A DNA stretch of 64,000 nucleotides. Source: Saccharopolyspora phatthalungensis (lineage in GTDB: Bacteria; Actinomycetota; Actinomycetes; Mycobacteriales; Pseudonocardiaceae). Shown here in pieces: positions 48,109-57,416 of the stretch (position 1 is the first letter of the stretch; each line of letters starts with the position of its first letter). The notes under the pieces were generated by a model. It searched no databases, had not been told where the DNA came from, and saw nothing but the letters and a program-made list of their open reading frames with translations. The position numbers and the translations under genes are program-made. Where the stretch lies: contig NZ_JACHIW010000001.1 of NCBI RefSeq assembly GCF_014203395.1, positions 992,001 through 1,056,000 on the forward strand, given 5' to 3'.

Positions 48109-48465
48109 TCAGCCCTCCGGCTCGTCGGGGCGCCCGGCGCGGGACTCCTGCAACTGCTGCCCGGCCGCGTCGAGCTGCCGCTCCAGCACCGCGATCCGGC
48201 CGTGCAGGTCGTCGATTTCACCGGCGAGGCGTTCCAAAACCCAGTCCACCTCCGACGCCTTGTAGCCGCGCACGACCTGCTGGAACCGGAGGGCTCGCAC
48301 GTCGGCGCCCCCGATGTCGGCCGGGGGCAGGCGGGTCGGAGTCGAACCGGGCGGCAGCGGACCGAGCTGCTCGCCGCGTCCGAAGACCAGCGAGGCCAGC
48401 AGGTAGATCACCGCAGCGACGGCGAGCACCACGAAGAGGTAGATGAGCGCACTAGCCACGGTCAT
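48109..48465 (-). CDS. membrane-anchored DivIVA-domain-like protein
   Basis: The 118-residue protein has one membrane helix (ALIYLFVVLAVAAVIYLLASLVF), a linker, and the DivIVA signature RFQQVVRGYKASEVDWVLER. A coiled coil follows (LAGEIDDLHGRIAVLERQLD). Such proteins may link polar growth or septal membranes to the envelope. ATG 48465. Matches Rv1209 in position, from memory. Confidence 0.85.
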   Translation of the reverse strand: MTVASALIYLFVVLAVAAVIYLLASLVFGRGEQLGPLPPGSTPTRLPPADIGGADVRALRFQQVVRGYKASEVDWVLERLAGEIDDLHGRIAVLERQLDAAGQQLQESRAGRPDEPEG

Positions 48466-48502
48466 CCATCGTGGCACGGACGGCGAGCCGCCGCGGCCAC
48501 GG

Positions 48503-48856
48503 TCACGTCTTGGCGGGAGCGGCTTCGAGCACACCTTCGATGGCTGAGGTGAATTCGCGCCAGGCGAGGCGCTCGGCTTGCAGCGTCTGCACGCCGGTCT
48601 GGGTCAGGCGGTAGGTGCGCCGCTGCCGACCGCCCACCGTGCTCCAGGTGCTCTGCACGTAACCGGCGCGCTCCAGCCTGCGCAGTGCCGGATATACGGT
48701 TCCGGTGGGCAGATCGAGGGCGCCGCCGCTGCGTTCCTGCAGCGCCTCGATGATCGCGTAACCATGCAAGGCCCTGCCATCGAGCGTGGCCAGCAATAGG
48801 GCGTCCAAGTGGCCGCGGAGCGCATCAGCCTTCACAAGTAGCGACTCTACGGTCAT
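48503..48856 (-). CDS. PadR family transcriptional regulator
   Basis: The 117-residue protein has the PadR wHTH: HGYAIIEALQERSGGALDLP, GTVYPALRRLERAGYVQST and GRQRRTYRLTQTGVQTLQ. The C-terminal part is short, so it belongs to the PadR-s2-like group. Its target is unknown; it lies upstream of the DivIVA-like operon by 37 bases. Confidence 0.9.
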   Translation of the reverse strand: MTVESLLVKADALRGHLDALLLATLDGRALHGYAIIEALQERSGGALDLPTGTVYPALRRLERAGYVQSTWSTVGGRQRRTYRLTQTGVQTLQAERLAWREFTSAIEGVLEAAPAKT

Positions 48857-49124
48857 TTGCCACCACTGTCACCGCTCTCACACAAGAGGACCTAAGTCCT
48901 TTCGCGATCCGGACTCCCGATGATGTCGATCACACCGAGCGCGAGGATGCGCCGTTCGGGTGGAGCAAACCCGAAACGGAGTTGACCGGGGCCGAACCCG
49001 GACACGCTGCGGAGTCGGATGTGCCACGCGAGTGATGAGTGAACGCCGACCGTCACTTCGGTTGAATTCGTGGTCAGAGTTCACCCATCCGGTACCCGAG
49101 TTTCCGTTTGAACCGCCCGGGTTC

Positions 49125-50039
49125 TCAGGCCATCGCCCGCAGAACCCGCGCCGGCGGGTGGGTGCCGGCGATCGCCGCGACCATTTCCACCGTCCGGCGG
49201 GTTTCCACGACGTGATGGGCGCGGAACACGCGAGCACCGCCCCAGGCCGCGATCGCGGTGGCCGCCAGCGTGCCCTCCAAGCGCTCCGTCACCTCGACGC
49301 CCAGCGTCTCGCCGATGAAGTCCTTGTTGGACAGTGCCATCAGCACCGGCCAGCCGGTGGCCACCAGCTCGCCGACCCGGCGCAGCAACGCCAAGCCGTG
49401 CCAGGTGTTCTTGCCGAAGTCGTGCGTCGGGTCGATCAGCACGCCGTGCGCGGGCACCCCGAGCCGCACCATCCGCTCGGCGCGCTCGACGAGCTCGGCC
49501 GTCACCTCGGCGACCACGTCGGTGTAGCGGACCCGGTACGGGTCGGTGCGCGGCGGCAGGCCGCCGGTGTGCGAGCAGACCACGCCGACCCCGAATTCGG
49601 CGGCCACCTCGGCCAGCTTCGGATCGGCGCCCGCCCAGGTGTCGTTGAGCAGGTCCGCGCCGGCTTCGCACACCTGCCGGGCCACGTCGTGCCGCCAGGT
49701 GTCGACGCTGATCACCAGCCCAGGGTGGCGTTGCCGTACCTCGGCGACGAACGGCACCACCCGGCGGATTTCCTCGGCGGCGTCCACCGGTTCGCCCTGT
49801 GCCCCGGCGCGAACCCCGCCGATGTCGACGATGTCCGCGCCGTCGGCGACCGCCCGGTCCACCGCCGCGGTGGCCGCATTGACCTCGAAGGTGCGACCCC
49901 GGTCGAAGAAGGAGTCGCGGGTGCGGTTGACGATCGCCATCACCAGCGGTCGGTCCTGGGGCATGTCCTTGTCGCGGAACCGGAGTGACTGCACATCTGC
50001 AGATCCTGGCACGCCGCCGGGCCGCTCCGGGAGGCTCAC
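49125..50039 (-). CDS. folP2: dihydropteroate synthase-like protein, FolP2 type
   Basis: The 304-residue protein has a TIM-barrel pterin-binding fold with VMAIVNRTRDSFFDRG, DIVDIGGVRAG, SVDTWRHDVARQV and LIDPTHDFGKNTWHG. The first motif deviates from the usual GILNVTPDSFSDGG, a feature of the FolP2 subgroup, which in mycobacteria is reported to lack clear dihydropteroate synthase activity. The GTG start overlaps the LOG gene stop by four bases, suggesting coupling. Confidence 0.88.
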   Translation of the reverse strand: MSLPERPGGVPGSADVQSLRFRDKDMPQDRPLVMAIVNRTRDSFFDRGRTFEVNAATAAVDRAVADGADIVDIGGVRAGAQGEPVDAAEEIRRVVPFVAEVRQRHPGLVISVDTWRHDVARQVCEAGADLLNDTWAGADPKLAEVAAEFGVGVVCSHTGGLPPRTDPYRVRYTDVVAEVTAELVERAERMVRLGVPAHGVLIDPTHDFGKNTWHGLALLRRVGELVATGWPVLMALSNKDFIGETLGVEVTERLEGTLAATAIAAWGGARVFRAHHVVETRRTVEMVAAIAGTHPPARVLRAMA

Positions 50040-50572
50040 GGCACGCAGGCGTCGAGCGCCTCGTCGACATCGGTGGCCACGGTGAGCACATCGAGCGAGT
50101 GCTGGGCGGCGAACCCGCTGTCAACGAGGCCGTGCAACCAGTCCAGCAGGCCGCGATAGTGCCCGTCCGGGTCGAGCAGGACGACCGGCTTGGCGTGCAG
50201 GCCGATGTAGCGGGCGGTCCAGATCTCGAACAGCTCCTCGCAGGTGCCGATGCCCCCGGGCAGCGCGAGGAAGGAGGTCGCGTGCGCGTCCATCAGGCCC
50301 TTGCGCTCGCGCATCGTGTCCACCACCAGTAGCTCGTCGGCGTCGGTGTCGGCCACCTCGCGGTCCACCAGCGCACGCGGGATCACCCCTACGGTCCGGC
50401 CGTCGCCGGCCCGCGCGGCCCGCGCTACCTCGCCCATCATCGACACCCGCCCGCCGCCAGAGACCAGCGTCCAGCCCCGTTTGGCGATCTTGGTGCCGAC
50501 CTCGGCGGCCAGGTCCAGGTGCTGCTGCGGCACCGGGCGCGATGCGCAGTACACGCAGACGGAAACGTCCAC
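50036..50572 (-). CDS. LOG-family (TIGR00730) protein, short form
   Basis: The 178-residue protein has the lysine-decarboxylase-like Rossmann signature LVSGGGRVSMMGEVA and PGGIGTCEELFE, which in plants and some bacteria marks cytokinin-riboside monophosphate phosphoribohydrolases. In mycobacteria Rv1205 has this activity. GTG 50572 follows GGGAGG. It is followed by folP2 with a 4-base overlap. Confidence 0.9.
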   Translation of the reverse strand: MDVSVCVYCASRPVPQQHLDLAAEVGTKIAKRGWTLVSGGGRVSMMGEVARAARAGDGRTVGVIPRALVDREVADTDADELLVVDTMRERKGLMDAHATSFLALPGGIGTCEELFEIWTARYIGLHAKPVVLLDPDGHYRGLLDWLHGLVDSGFAAQHSLDVLTVATDVDEALDACVP

Positions 50573-50616
50573 AGTGGCCTCCCCAGTTGTCTGCCCCGGT
50601 GCGGAATCAGTGCTGC

Positions 50617-51402
50617 TCAATGAGTGGCCTCCCATGCCTCGTAAGCCTCCTGCACGATGCCGACCGCGTCGTCGATGTCGTCGGTGAGGTGCAGCAGCGC
50701 GAGGTCCTTGGCCCCGATCTTGCCCGAGCCGTGCATGCTGTCCCGGATCCAGTCGTACAGGCCCTGCCAGTAGGACTTGCCGAACAGCACCACCGGGAAC
50801 TTCGTGACCTTCTTGGTCTGCACCAGGGTCAGCGACTCGAACAGCTCGTCCATGGTGCCGAAGCCGCCGGGCAGGCAGACGAACGCCTGCGCGTACTTGA
50901 TGAACATCGTCTTGCGAACGAAGAAGTAGCGGAAGTTCACGCCGAGGTCAACCCACGGGTTCAGGCCCTGCTCGAAGGGCAGCTCGATGCCGAGCCCGAT
51001 GGACAGCCCGCCGGCCTCGGACGCCCCCCGGTTCACGGCCTCCATGGCCCCGGGTCCGCCGCCGGTGATCACAGCACAACCGATCTTGGCCAGCGCCGCG
51101 CCGAGCTCGACGCCGGTGGCGTACTCCGGATGCTCCCGTTGCGTCCGCGCCGAACCGAACACGGTCACCGCGCGCGGCACCTCGGCGAGCGCACCGAAGC
51201 CCTCCACGAACTCCGCCTGGATGCGAAGCACCCGCCACGGATCGGTGTGCACCCAGTCCGACGGGCCGCGAGAGTCGAGCAGCCGCTGGTCGGTGGTGGT
51301 GTGCTCGCGCAACCTCGATCGACGCAGCACCACGGGTCCCCGTTGCTTCTCCTGGGGCCGCTCCGCGCCGTTCGGCTCGCCCCACGGGCCTTCGATTGTC
51401 AT
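50617..51402 (-). CDS. LOG-family (TIGR00730) protein, long form
   Basis: This 261-residue paralogue has AVITGGGPGAMEAVNRGASE and PGGFGTMDELFESL. A ~70-residue N-terminal extension precedes AVTVFGSAR. It belongs to the longer LOG clade and lies 44 bases ahead of the short one, so two LOG-like enzymes share the operon with folP2. Substrate is inferred only from family. ATG 51402. Confidence 0.9.
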   Translation of the reverse strand: MTIEGPWGEPNGAERPQEKQRGPVVLRRSRLREHTTTDQRLLDSRGPSDWVHTDPWRVLRIQAEFVEGFGALAEVPRAVTVFGSARTQREHPEYATGVELGAALAKIGCAVITGGGPGAMEAVNRGASEAGGLSIGLGIELPFEQGLNPWVDLGVNFRYFFVRKTMFIKYAQAFVCLPGGFGTMDELFESLTLVQTKKVTKFPVVLFGKSYWQGLYDWIRDSMHGSGKIGAKDLALLHLTDDIDDAVGIVQEAYEAWEATH

Positions 51403-51637
51403 GCGGTCGAGAGTACGCACGCACACTCGGCCGCCGACGCCTGCCCGCTTCCGGGACGATCGGAGAAATGCCTGTTCACGAGGGATTCACACGTGCGTGC
51501 GGCGGCGTACGATACGAAGAAAAGATCGAGTGCCGCCGGCGACGCCGGCCGCGCACACCACGCAGATCCGCCTCGATCTACGCAGGCGCCGGAGTCGGGT
51601 CGCCGGGCACGACCGGAATCGAGCCCGGGAGTCAGCC

Positions 51638-52705
51638 ATGCTCATCGCCCTGATCATCGCAATCCTCGTGCTCGGCATCCTCGTCGCCTCTGGCGTCAAG
51701 GTCGTCAAGCAGTACGAACGCGGCGTGGTGCTCCGCTTCGGGCGGCTGCAGGAACTGACCCGCGGACCCGGCCTGACCTTGATCGTCCCAGGCGTAGACC
51801 GGATGCGGAAGGTAAACCTGCAGATCGTCACCATGCCGGTGCCGGCCCAGGAGGGCATCACCCGCGACAACGTCACCGTCCGGGTGGACGCGGTGGTGTA
51901 CTTCAAGGTCGAGGACCCGGCGCGGGCCGTCGTCAACGTCGAGGACTACCTGTTCGCCGTCGGCCAGGTCGCGCAGACCTCGCTGCGCTCGATCATCGGC
52001 AAGAGCGACCTGGATGACCTGCTGTCCAACCGCGAACGGCTCAACCAGGGCCTGGAGCTCATGATCGACAGCCCGGCGCTGGGCTGGGGCGTGCACATCG
52101 ATCGGGTGGAGATCAAGGATGTCTCGCTGCCGGAGTCGATGAAGCGCTCGATCGCCCGCCAGGCCGAAGCCGAACGCGAGCGGCGCTCGCGAGTCATCGC
52201 GGCGGACGGTGAGTTCCAGGCGTCCCGCAAGCTCGCCGACGCGGCGCACGTCATGTCCGACACCCCGGCCGCGCTCCAACTGCGGCTGCTGGAAACGGTC
52301 GTCGAGGTGGCCGCGGAGAAGAACTCCACCCTGGTCCTGCCGTTCCCGGTGGAACTCCTGCAGTTCGTCGACACCGCCAAGCACGTCGGCGGCGAAACGC
52401 GTGAGGGCACGAGCGCGGAGCAGGAGCCCGTGGCGGAGCAGTCGCCGGAGCTCACCGAAGCGGAGCGGCAAGCCGCAGAGCTGCCTGCGGCGGAGCTCGC
52501 CACCGCCGAACGGGAAGCCGCGGAGCTGCCCGCAGCGGAGCCGGAGACAGAGCGTCCGGCTGCCGAGCTCACCAGCGCGGAGCGGGACGCCGCAGAGCTG
52601 CCGCGGCCACGCGAAGCAACGGCCGCCGAGGGACGAAAGCCGGGCGGCGCGCAGCGCGCGGAGAGTTCCGAGAGCGGGGAGGAGTCGATGCTCGGCATCG
52701 CCTGA
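51638..52705 (+). CDS. SPFH/band-7 protein with repetitive acidic tail
   Basis: The 355-residue protein starts with a membrane helix (LIALIIAILVLGILVASGV) and a band-7 domain (VLRFGRLQELTRGPGLTLIV; VDAVVYFKVEDPARAV; RQAEAERERRSRVIAADGE). Such stomatin-like proteins form membrane scaffolds and regulate proteases or lipid domains. After residue ~270 comes an Ala/Glu-rich repeated tail. No partner NfeD gene is adjacent. ATG 51638. Confidence 0.9.
   Translation: MLIALIIAILVLGILVASGVKVVKQYERGVVLRFGRLQELTRGPGLTLIVPGVDRMRKVNLQIVTMPVPAQEGITRDNVTVRVDAVVYFKVEDPARAVVNVEDYLFAVGQVAQTSLRSIIGKSDLDDLLSNRERLNQGLELMIDSPALGWGVHIDRVEIKDVSLPESMKRSIARQAEAERERRSRVIAADGEFQASRKLADAAHVMSDTPAALQLRLLETVVEVAAEKNSTLVLPFPVELLQFVDTAKHVGGETREGTSAEQEPVAEQSPELTEAERQAAELPAAELATAEREAAELPAAEPETERPAAELTSAERDAAELPRPREATAAEGRKPGGAQRAESSESGEESMLGIA
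52453..52603 (+). repeat. degenerate AERxAAELPAAE repeats in the band-7 tail
   Basis: The coded tail contains AERQAAELPAAE, AEREAAELPAAE, TERPAAEL and AERDAAELP, about 12-17 residues apart. They look like a coiled-coil or disordered low-complexity array that grew by unit duplication. Confidence 0.75.
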
Positions 52706-52735
52706 CCACAACTCGCCGAAGAACCGGGCGCAGGA

Positions 52736-53812
52736 TCAGGCGAGGAAGCGGTGCAGGACGTCCGCACAGCGGCGGATATCGGCGCTCGCCACGTGCTCCT
52801 GCTTGGTGTGGGCGAGGGTCGGTGAGCCGGGGCCGAAGTTCACCGCCGGGAGGCCCAGGGCCGCGAAGCGCGCCACGTCGGTCCAGCCGAGCTTCGCGAC
52901 CGGCTCCGCGCCGGATGCCTCGACCAGCTGCGCCGCCGCGGGAGCGGTGAGACCGGGCAGGGCCCCTTGGGCGCCGTCGACCACGGCAACCTCGAAGCCG
53001 TAGAAAACCTCGCGAAGGTGCGTTTCGGCCTCGGCGAGCGACTTGTCCGGCGCGAACCGGTGGTTGACTGCCACCACGCACGAGTCCGGGACCACGTTGC
53101 CGGCGACACCGCCTTCGATCCGCACCGCCTGCAACCCTTCCCGAAACTGCAGGCCGTCGATCACCGGGTTGCGCGGCGTGTACTCGACCAGCCGCTGCAA
53201 CACCGGCTGCGCGGCGTGGATCGCATTGGCGCCCATCCACGCACGGGCCGTGTGCGCGCGGGTGCCGGTGGTGCGCACCTCGACCCGCATGGTGCCCTGG
53301 CAGCCCGCTTCGATGGCGGCGTTCGACGGTTCGCACACCACCGCCAGGTCACCGGCCAGCCAGTCGGGCAGTTCCCGCTCGATGCGGTTGAGGCCGTTGC
53401 GCTCGGCTTCGACTTCCTCGCAGTCGTAGAACACGAAAGTCAGGTCGTGCCGCGGTTCGGTGAGCGTCGCGGCGAGGTGCAGCATGACCGCGTCCCCGCC
53501 CTTCATGTCGACCGTGCCGCAGCCGTGCAGTACCTCTTCGACGCCCGCACCGGTACGCCGCAGCGGCAGGTTGTCGTTGATCGGCACGGTGTCTAAGTGC
53601 CCGGCGAGGACCACGCGCGAGTCGCGTCCGAGGTTCGTCCGCGCCAGCACGGCGTCACCGTTGCGCACCACTTCGAGGTGCGGTGCCTGAATACGCAGGG
53701 CCTGCTCCACCGCATCGGCGATGGTCTTCTCCTCGCCGGAGACGCTGGGGATGTCGACCAGCGCGGCGGTGAGTTCGACGGGGTCCGCAGTGAGATCCAA
53801 CGACGCAGTCAC
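52736..53812 (-). CDS. dapE: succinyl-diaminopimelate desuccinylase
   Basis: The 358-residue M20 enzyme has [12 protein letters not shown] (metal His), [28 protein letters not shown] with the catalytic Glu, [10 protein letters not shown] and the C-terminal HTKQEHV. DapE removes succinate from N-succinyl-L,L-diaminopimelate. GTG 53812 ([12 protein letters not shown]). dapD lies 3.6 kb away on the other strand with the type VII-like cassette between them. Confidence 0.94.
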   Translation of the reverse strand: MTASLDLTADPVELTAALVDIPSVSGEEKTIADAVEQALRIQAPHLEVVRNGDAVLARTNLGRDSRVVLAGHLDTVPINDNLPLRRTGAGVEEVLHGCGTVDMKGGDAVMLHLAATLTEPRHDLTFVFYDCEEVEAERNGLNRIERELPDWLAGDLAVVCEPSNAAIEAGCQGTMRVEVRTTGTRAHTARAWMGANAIHAAQPVLQRLVEYTPRNPVIDGLQFREGLQAVRIEGGVAGNVVPDSCVVAVNHRFAPDKSLAEAETHLREVFYGFEVAVVDGAQGALPGLTAPAAAQLVEASGAEPVAKLGWTDVARFAALGLPAVNFGPGSPTLAHTKQEHVASADIRRCADVLHRFLA

Positions 53813-54001
53813 GTCCCGGAGGCTACCCGGGTGCTCCCGCCCCGGCGGCGCAACGGGTGCGAGCTGCTGCGATCCAGCCCGACCCGGCACTGACCGGTGC
53901 AGGCGGAGCGCGCGGGTGGTGCCGATCGGCGGGAACCGGATCCGCGCGACCACCGTCCAACGCGTGATCATGACGCTAGGCTTCCGCCGCTGGAGGTGGG
54001 C

Positions 54002-54307
54002 ATGGATTACACGGCAAATCCGGCTTCGCTCCGAAAAGCCGGGGCGAGCGCGAAGTCGGCCGGGGAGCAGGCCGGACAGGTCAGGCTGGGGCCGCCGGCC
54101 GAGGACATCGCCGAAAAGATGCCCGGCGGCAAGTCCGAGGGCGCGGCGAGGCAGGTCGCGCAGAGCTGGGAAAAGGCGATCAAGGCATGGAGCCGGGGCG
54201 CCGAGGAGCACGGCGCATCGTTGAACGCGAGCGCCGACGAGTACGAGCGCTCCGATGAGTCCAGCGCGGCGGACATCGGCCGCCTCGGCGCGCAGGCCGA
54301 GAGGTAG
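54002..54307 (+). CDS. EspC-like type VII secretion substrate
   Basis: The 101-residue helical protein begins [14 protein letters not shown] and ends with [20 protein letters not shown], where YERSD fits the YxxxD secretion signal of ESX substrates. It matches the size and style of the EspC-like (T7SS_ESX_EspC) family. It lacks a WxG turn and may pair with the next gene product, whose N-terminus carries GWSG. ATG 54002 follows TGGAGGTGGG. The function is inferred from similarity and context. Confidence 0.75.
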   Translation: MDYTANPASLRKAGASAKSAGEQAGQVRLGPPAEDIAEKMPGGKSEGAARQVAQSWEKAIKAWSRGAEEHGASLNASADEYERSDESSAADIGRLGAQAER

Positions 54308-54315
54308 GCGGACAG

Positions 54316-56091
54316 ATGGTGTCCTTCGCCGATGTGCGCCGTTGGAAGCCCGAGGGCCTCGATGCCGTCCACAACGAACTCGGAAGGCGCCGCGACGACC
54401 TGATCAACTTGCAGGACGAGCTGGACGGCGCCAAGAACCCCGACGGTTGGAGCGGCAAAGCCGCCGACAACGCGGCCGAACAGCACGCGAAGCTCGTCAG
54501 GAGCATGCGTTCGCTGGTCGCCGAAGTCGCCACCGTGCGCGTCGCGGTCGCCGCAGCCGCCGACGACGTCGCCAAGATCAAGCAGCAGATCCAGCAGGCC
54601 GACCACGAGGCACAGGCCAATGGCTTCGAGATCACCGAAGAGGGCGGCGTCAAGGACGTCAAGCCGCCGCAGGACGTGCCGCAGGACCAGCTGGCGCAGG
54701 TGCGGCAGCAGCGGATCCAGGTCCGGGACAAGCTCGTCCAAACGATCGAGCACATCCTCGACGAAGCCGAACGCACCGACGCCGAGCTGGCCAAGGTCCT
54801 GGTCGCCGCCGAGCGGGACCGGATCGAGCCGGGCAAGGGCGGTTCGCTGGCCGACGCCGCGAACACCAACGACATCCAGGCCCTCGTTACCGCCGCGGGC
54901 AAGCCGAAGGACGACTCGCCCAGGGCCGCCGCGCAGTGGTGGAAGTCGCTGTCGGACGAGCAGCGCGCGGCGTTGCGGGAGAACCCGCCCGCCTGGCTGG
55001 GCAACCGCGATGGCATCCCCGCCGAGGTGCGCGACGAGGCAAACCGCGGCCGCATCGACGACGAGCGCGAGTCGCTGCGCGAGGAGAAGGCCAAGCTTGA
55101 GCAGGGCGGCATCGCCGAAGACGAGCGCGAAAAACTTCAGCAGGTCGACGACAAGCTCAAGTCCCTCGACGAGGTCGAAAAGACCATCGCAAGGGAGAAA
55201 CCGCCGCGCCAGTTGCTGGTGCTCGACAGCAGCGGCGAGCGGATGAAGGCGGCGGTCGCGGTGGGCAATGTGGACACGGCCGATCACGTCTCGGTGTTCA
55301 CCCCCGGCTACACGACCACGGTCCAGGGCAGCCTCGGCGACTACGACTCGAAGATGCAGGAATTGGTCAAGGAGTCGACGGTCGAGCTGAACCGCCACGG
55401 CAAGAACGAGAGCGTGGCCGCGGTGGCCTGGCTCGGCTACGAAGCCCCGCAGAAGTCCGAGAACCTGGACGTGCTGGGCGATTCGGTGGTCAGCTCCCAC
55501 TCCGCCCAGGAAGGCGGGGCGAAGCTCAACGACTTCTACAAGGGCATCAACGAGTCCAGGGACCACGACCCGCACCTGACCGCGATCGGCCATTCCTACG
55601 GTTCGACGACCACCGGATACGCCCTGCAGCAGGGCGGCCACGACGTCGACGACGCGATCATCTTCGGCTCGCCGGGCGTCGGCACCAACGACATCGGGGA
55701 CCTCGGCGTCCCGGACGGGCACGCCTACCGGTTGGAGGCCAAAGACGACCCGGTCGCGGACTTCGCCCGGTTCGGCGGGGACCCGTCCCACATGGACGGG
55801 TTCAAGGATCTGTCCACCGAGAAGTCCGGCGAGGGCGCGGGCGTCACCGGCCACAGCGACTACCTGGATCCCGACACCACCAGCCAGCACAACATGGCCT
55901 CCGTGGTCGCCGGCATGCCGGAAAACGCCGTGGCGGGCAAGACCGACGGCGTCGGCGATGTGCTCTCCTACGTCCCGCATCAGGCCCAGGAAGGCGGATC
56001 CGCGGTCTACGACTTCGGCGAGAAGACGGTGGCCGGGGTCAAGGACTTCGGCGAAAAGACGATATCCGGAGTCAAGGACGTCTTCTCATGA
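54316..56091 (+). CDS. WXG-like domain fused to DUF1023 alpha/beta hydrolase, candidate T7SS effector
   Basis: The 591-residue protein has an N-terminal WXG100-like helical hairpin ([14 protein letters not shown] near residue 45), a long charged coiled coil to about residue 300, then an alpha/beta hydrolase. The hydrolase nucleophile is GHSYGS (S427), a likely acid is D477 or D478 (KDDPVADF) and a likely His is H513 (GHSDYLD). The extreme C-terminus repeats [25 protein letters not shown]1023 hydrolases are probable lipid or ester hydrolases. It starts 8 bases past the EspC-like gene and overlaps the lipoprotein gene by four bases. Confidence 0.85.
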   Translation: MVSFADVRRWKPEGLDAVHNELGRRRDDLINLQDELDGAKNPDGWSGKAADNAAEQHAKLVRSMRSLVAEVATVRVAVAAAADDVAKIKQQIQQADHEAQANGFEITEEGGVKDVKPPQDVPQDQLAQVRQQRIQVRDKLVQTIEHILDEAERTDAELAKVLVAAERDRIEPGKGGSLADAANTNDIQALVTAAGKPKDDSPRAAAQWWKSLSDEQRAALRENPPAWLGNRDGIPAEVRDEANRGRIDDERESLREEKAKLEQGGIAEDEREKLQQVDDKLKSLDEVEKTIAREKPPRQLLVLDSSGERMKAAVAVGNVDTADHVSVFTPGYTTTVQGSLGDYDSKMQELVKESTVELNRHGKNESVAAVAWLGYEAPQKSENLDVLGDSVVSSHSAQEGGAKLNDFYKGINESRDHDPHLTAIGHSYGSTTTGYALQQGGHDVDDAIIFGSPGVGTNDIGDLGVPDGHAYRLEAKDDPVADFARFGGDPSHMDGFKDLSTEKSGEGAGVTGHSDYLDPDTTSQHNMASVVAGMPENAVAGKTDGVGDVLSYVPHQAQEGGSAVYDFGEKTVAGVKDFGEKTISGVKDVFS

Positions 56092-56627
56092 AAAAGCTCG
56101 TCCTGTTCGTCCTCTTCGGCCTGTTCGCCGCCGGGTGCGCGAGCGGACCCGATCCGTCCGACGGGGGAAACATGGCAGACCCACTCAGCATGTTGCGGCA
56201 GCGACCGTCCATGGAAGAGATCACCGCCCGCTATGAGGAGATGCAGCAGAAGCTGCGGGACCGGCTGTCGGCCGGCCTCGGCCTGGGCGCGCGGTGGGCC
56301 GACCAAGGTGACCCCGGCCAGGCGGCATGCCAGGGCCAAGAGCTCTCGCATGTCGACGGTGCCGAGGAGCACAGCCTGGACACCTGGATCTACGAGGGCA
56401 ACATCCCGGACGACCAGTGGGCGCGGGCGCAGCAGATCGCGATCGACGTCACCAAGGAGTACGGCTTCAAGGAGCTGGAAGTGGTCGTGAACCGGCCCGG
56501 CGACCACAAGGTCGAGATCCGGGACGACTTCGGCGCGGCGCTGCAGTTCGGCACCGCGGTGAACACGGTCATGAGCCTGCGCACCGGCTGCCACCTGCTT
56601 CAGTCCGCAAAGGGCGGTCGAGGCTGA
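56088..56627 (+). CDS. LppA-like lipoprotein, candidate immunity or partner
   Basis: The 179-residue protein has a lipoprotein signal with lipobox FAAGC (C17). A short linker follows, then a domain with SMLRQRPSMEEITARYEEM, QIAIDVTKEYGFKELEVVVN and AVNTVMSLRTGCHL. This resembles the mycobacterial LppA/LppB lipoproteins. Its ATG overlaps the hydrolase stop, so the two are translated together. A second ATG at 56172 with GGGGGAA upstream could give a form without signal peptide. Confidence 0.75.
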   Translation: MKKLVLFVLFGLFAAGCASGPDPSDGGNMADPLSMLRQRPSMEEITARYEEMQQKLRDRLSAGLGLGARWADQGDPGQAACQGQELSHVDGAEEHSLDTWIYEGNIPDDQWARAQQIAIDVTKEYGFKELEVVVNRPGDHKVEIRDDFGAALQFGTAVNTVMSLRTGCHLLQSAKGGRG

Positions 56628-56844
56628 CCGCCGTGGCCGGGACCGTTTTTGCGCGAAATCGCCGTCGGCTCCGCACCAGGACCGCCGCTTTCACGCGAAA
56701 TCGCCAGGATCGCCGATCGGGCACCGTGGTGGCCGGGCGCCTGATCGGGCGGTCAAGAACGGTGGTCGCGGCATCGGCTACGTGATCTCCGGCATCATCT
56801 TCTGAGGCGACCTGCCGCCCATACCTTGACCCGACGGGGGAACC
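56628..56844 (+). other. 217-base gap with two direct CGCGAAATCGCC repeats
   Basis: CGCGAAATCGCC occurs twice (from about 56652 and 56694), each preceded by GACCG. A short coding-like end (AVKNGGRGIGYVISGIIF then TGA at 56803-56805) lies just before the next gene and may be a remnant of a duplicated gene end. Confidence 0.4.
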
Positions 56845-57282
56845 GTGGAAGACCCGCGCAGCCTGCTCCAACAGCGCCCCAGCATCGAGGAGATCAGCGA
56901 GCGCTACGAACAGATGCAGCAGCGACTGCTGGACCGCCTCAACATCGAGGTCGGCCCGCTGGCCTGGGCGTTGTGGGACCCGGTCAGCCGCGCGGGCTGC
57001 GCCGAGTTCCCGGACATCTTCGACGCGGAAAGCCGGGTGCTGCAATCGTGGCGGGCACCGGGCAATCTGCCGGACGCGGTGTGGTCCCGGGCGGTGGAGA
57101 TCGTCCAGGAGATCACCGTCGAGTACGGCTTCGACGAGCCCGAGATCATCGTGAACCGCAGCGGCGACCACGAGATCACCGGTAACGACCAGTACGGCGC
57201 GGTCTACCAGTTCGGCACCGCCGCCGACACGGTGCTCGTGATCACCACGGGCTGCCACCTGTTCGCCGCCGCGAAGGGCTGA
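56845..57282 (+). CDS. LppA-like paralogue lacking the lipoprotein signal
   Basis: The 145-residue product aligns with the mature part of the upstream lipoprotein: [39 protein letters not shown] and [11 protein letters not shown]. It starts with GTG 56845 and has no signal peptide. An in-frame TGA at 56827-56829 lies six codons upstream, where the signal would connect. DNA similarity extends upstream of the start (CCGACGGGGGAA in both), so a duplication with loss of the signal is likely, or a cytoplasmic variant. Confidence 0.7.
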   Translation: MEDPRSLLQQRPSIEEISERYEQMQQRLLDRLNIEVGPLAWALWDPVSRAGCAEFPDIFDAESRVLQSWRAPGNLPDAVWSRAVEIVQEITVEYGFDEPEIIVNRSGDHEITGNDQYGAVYQFGTAADTVLVITTGCHLFAAAKG

Positions 57283-57416
57283 CGCTCGCGCCGGCCCGCC
57301 GCCGTCCCCGGGGCTGCTCGAAGCCTGTTACCTGGCGTTCTGCGGCGTGCCGATCACCGCCTCGCAGGCGCCACCCCTGCGGTCAGTCGGTGCCTGCGCC
57401 GATTACCGTTCCAGGT

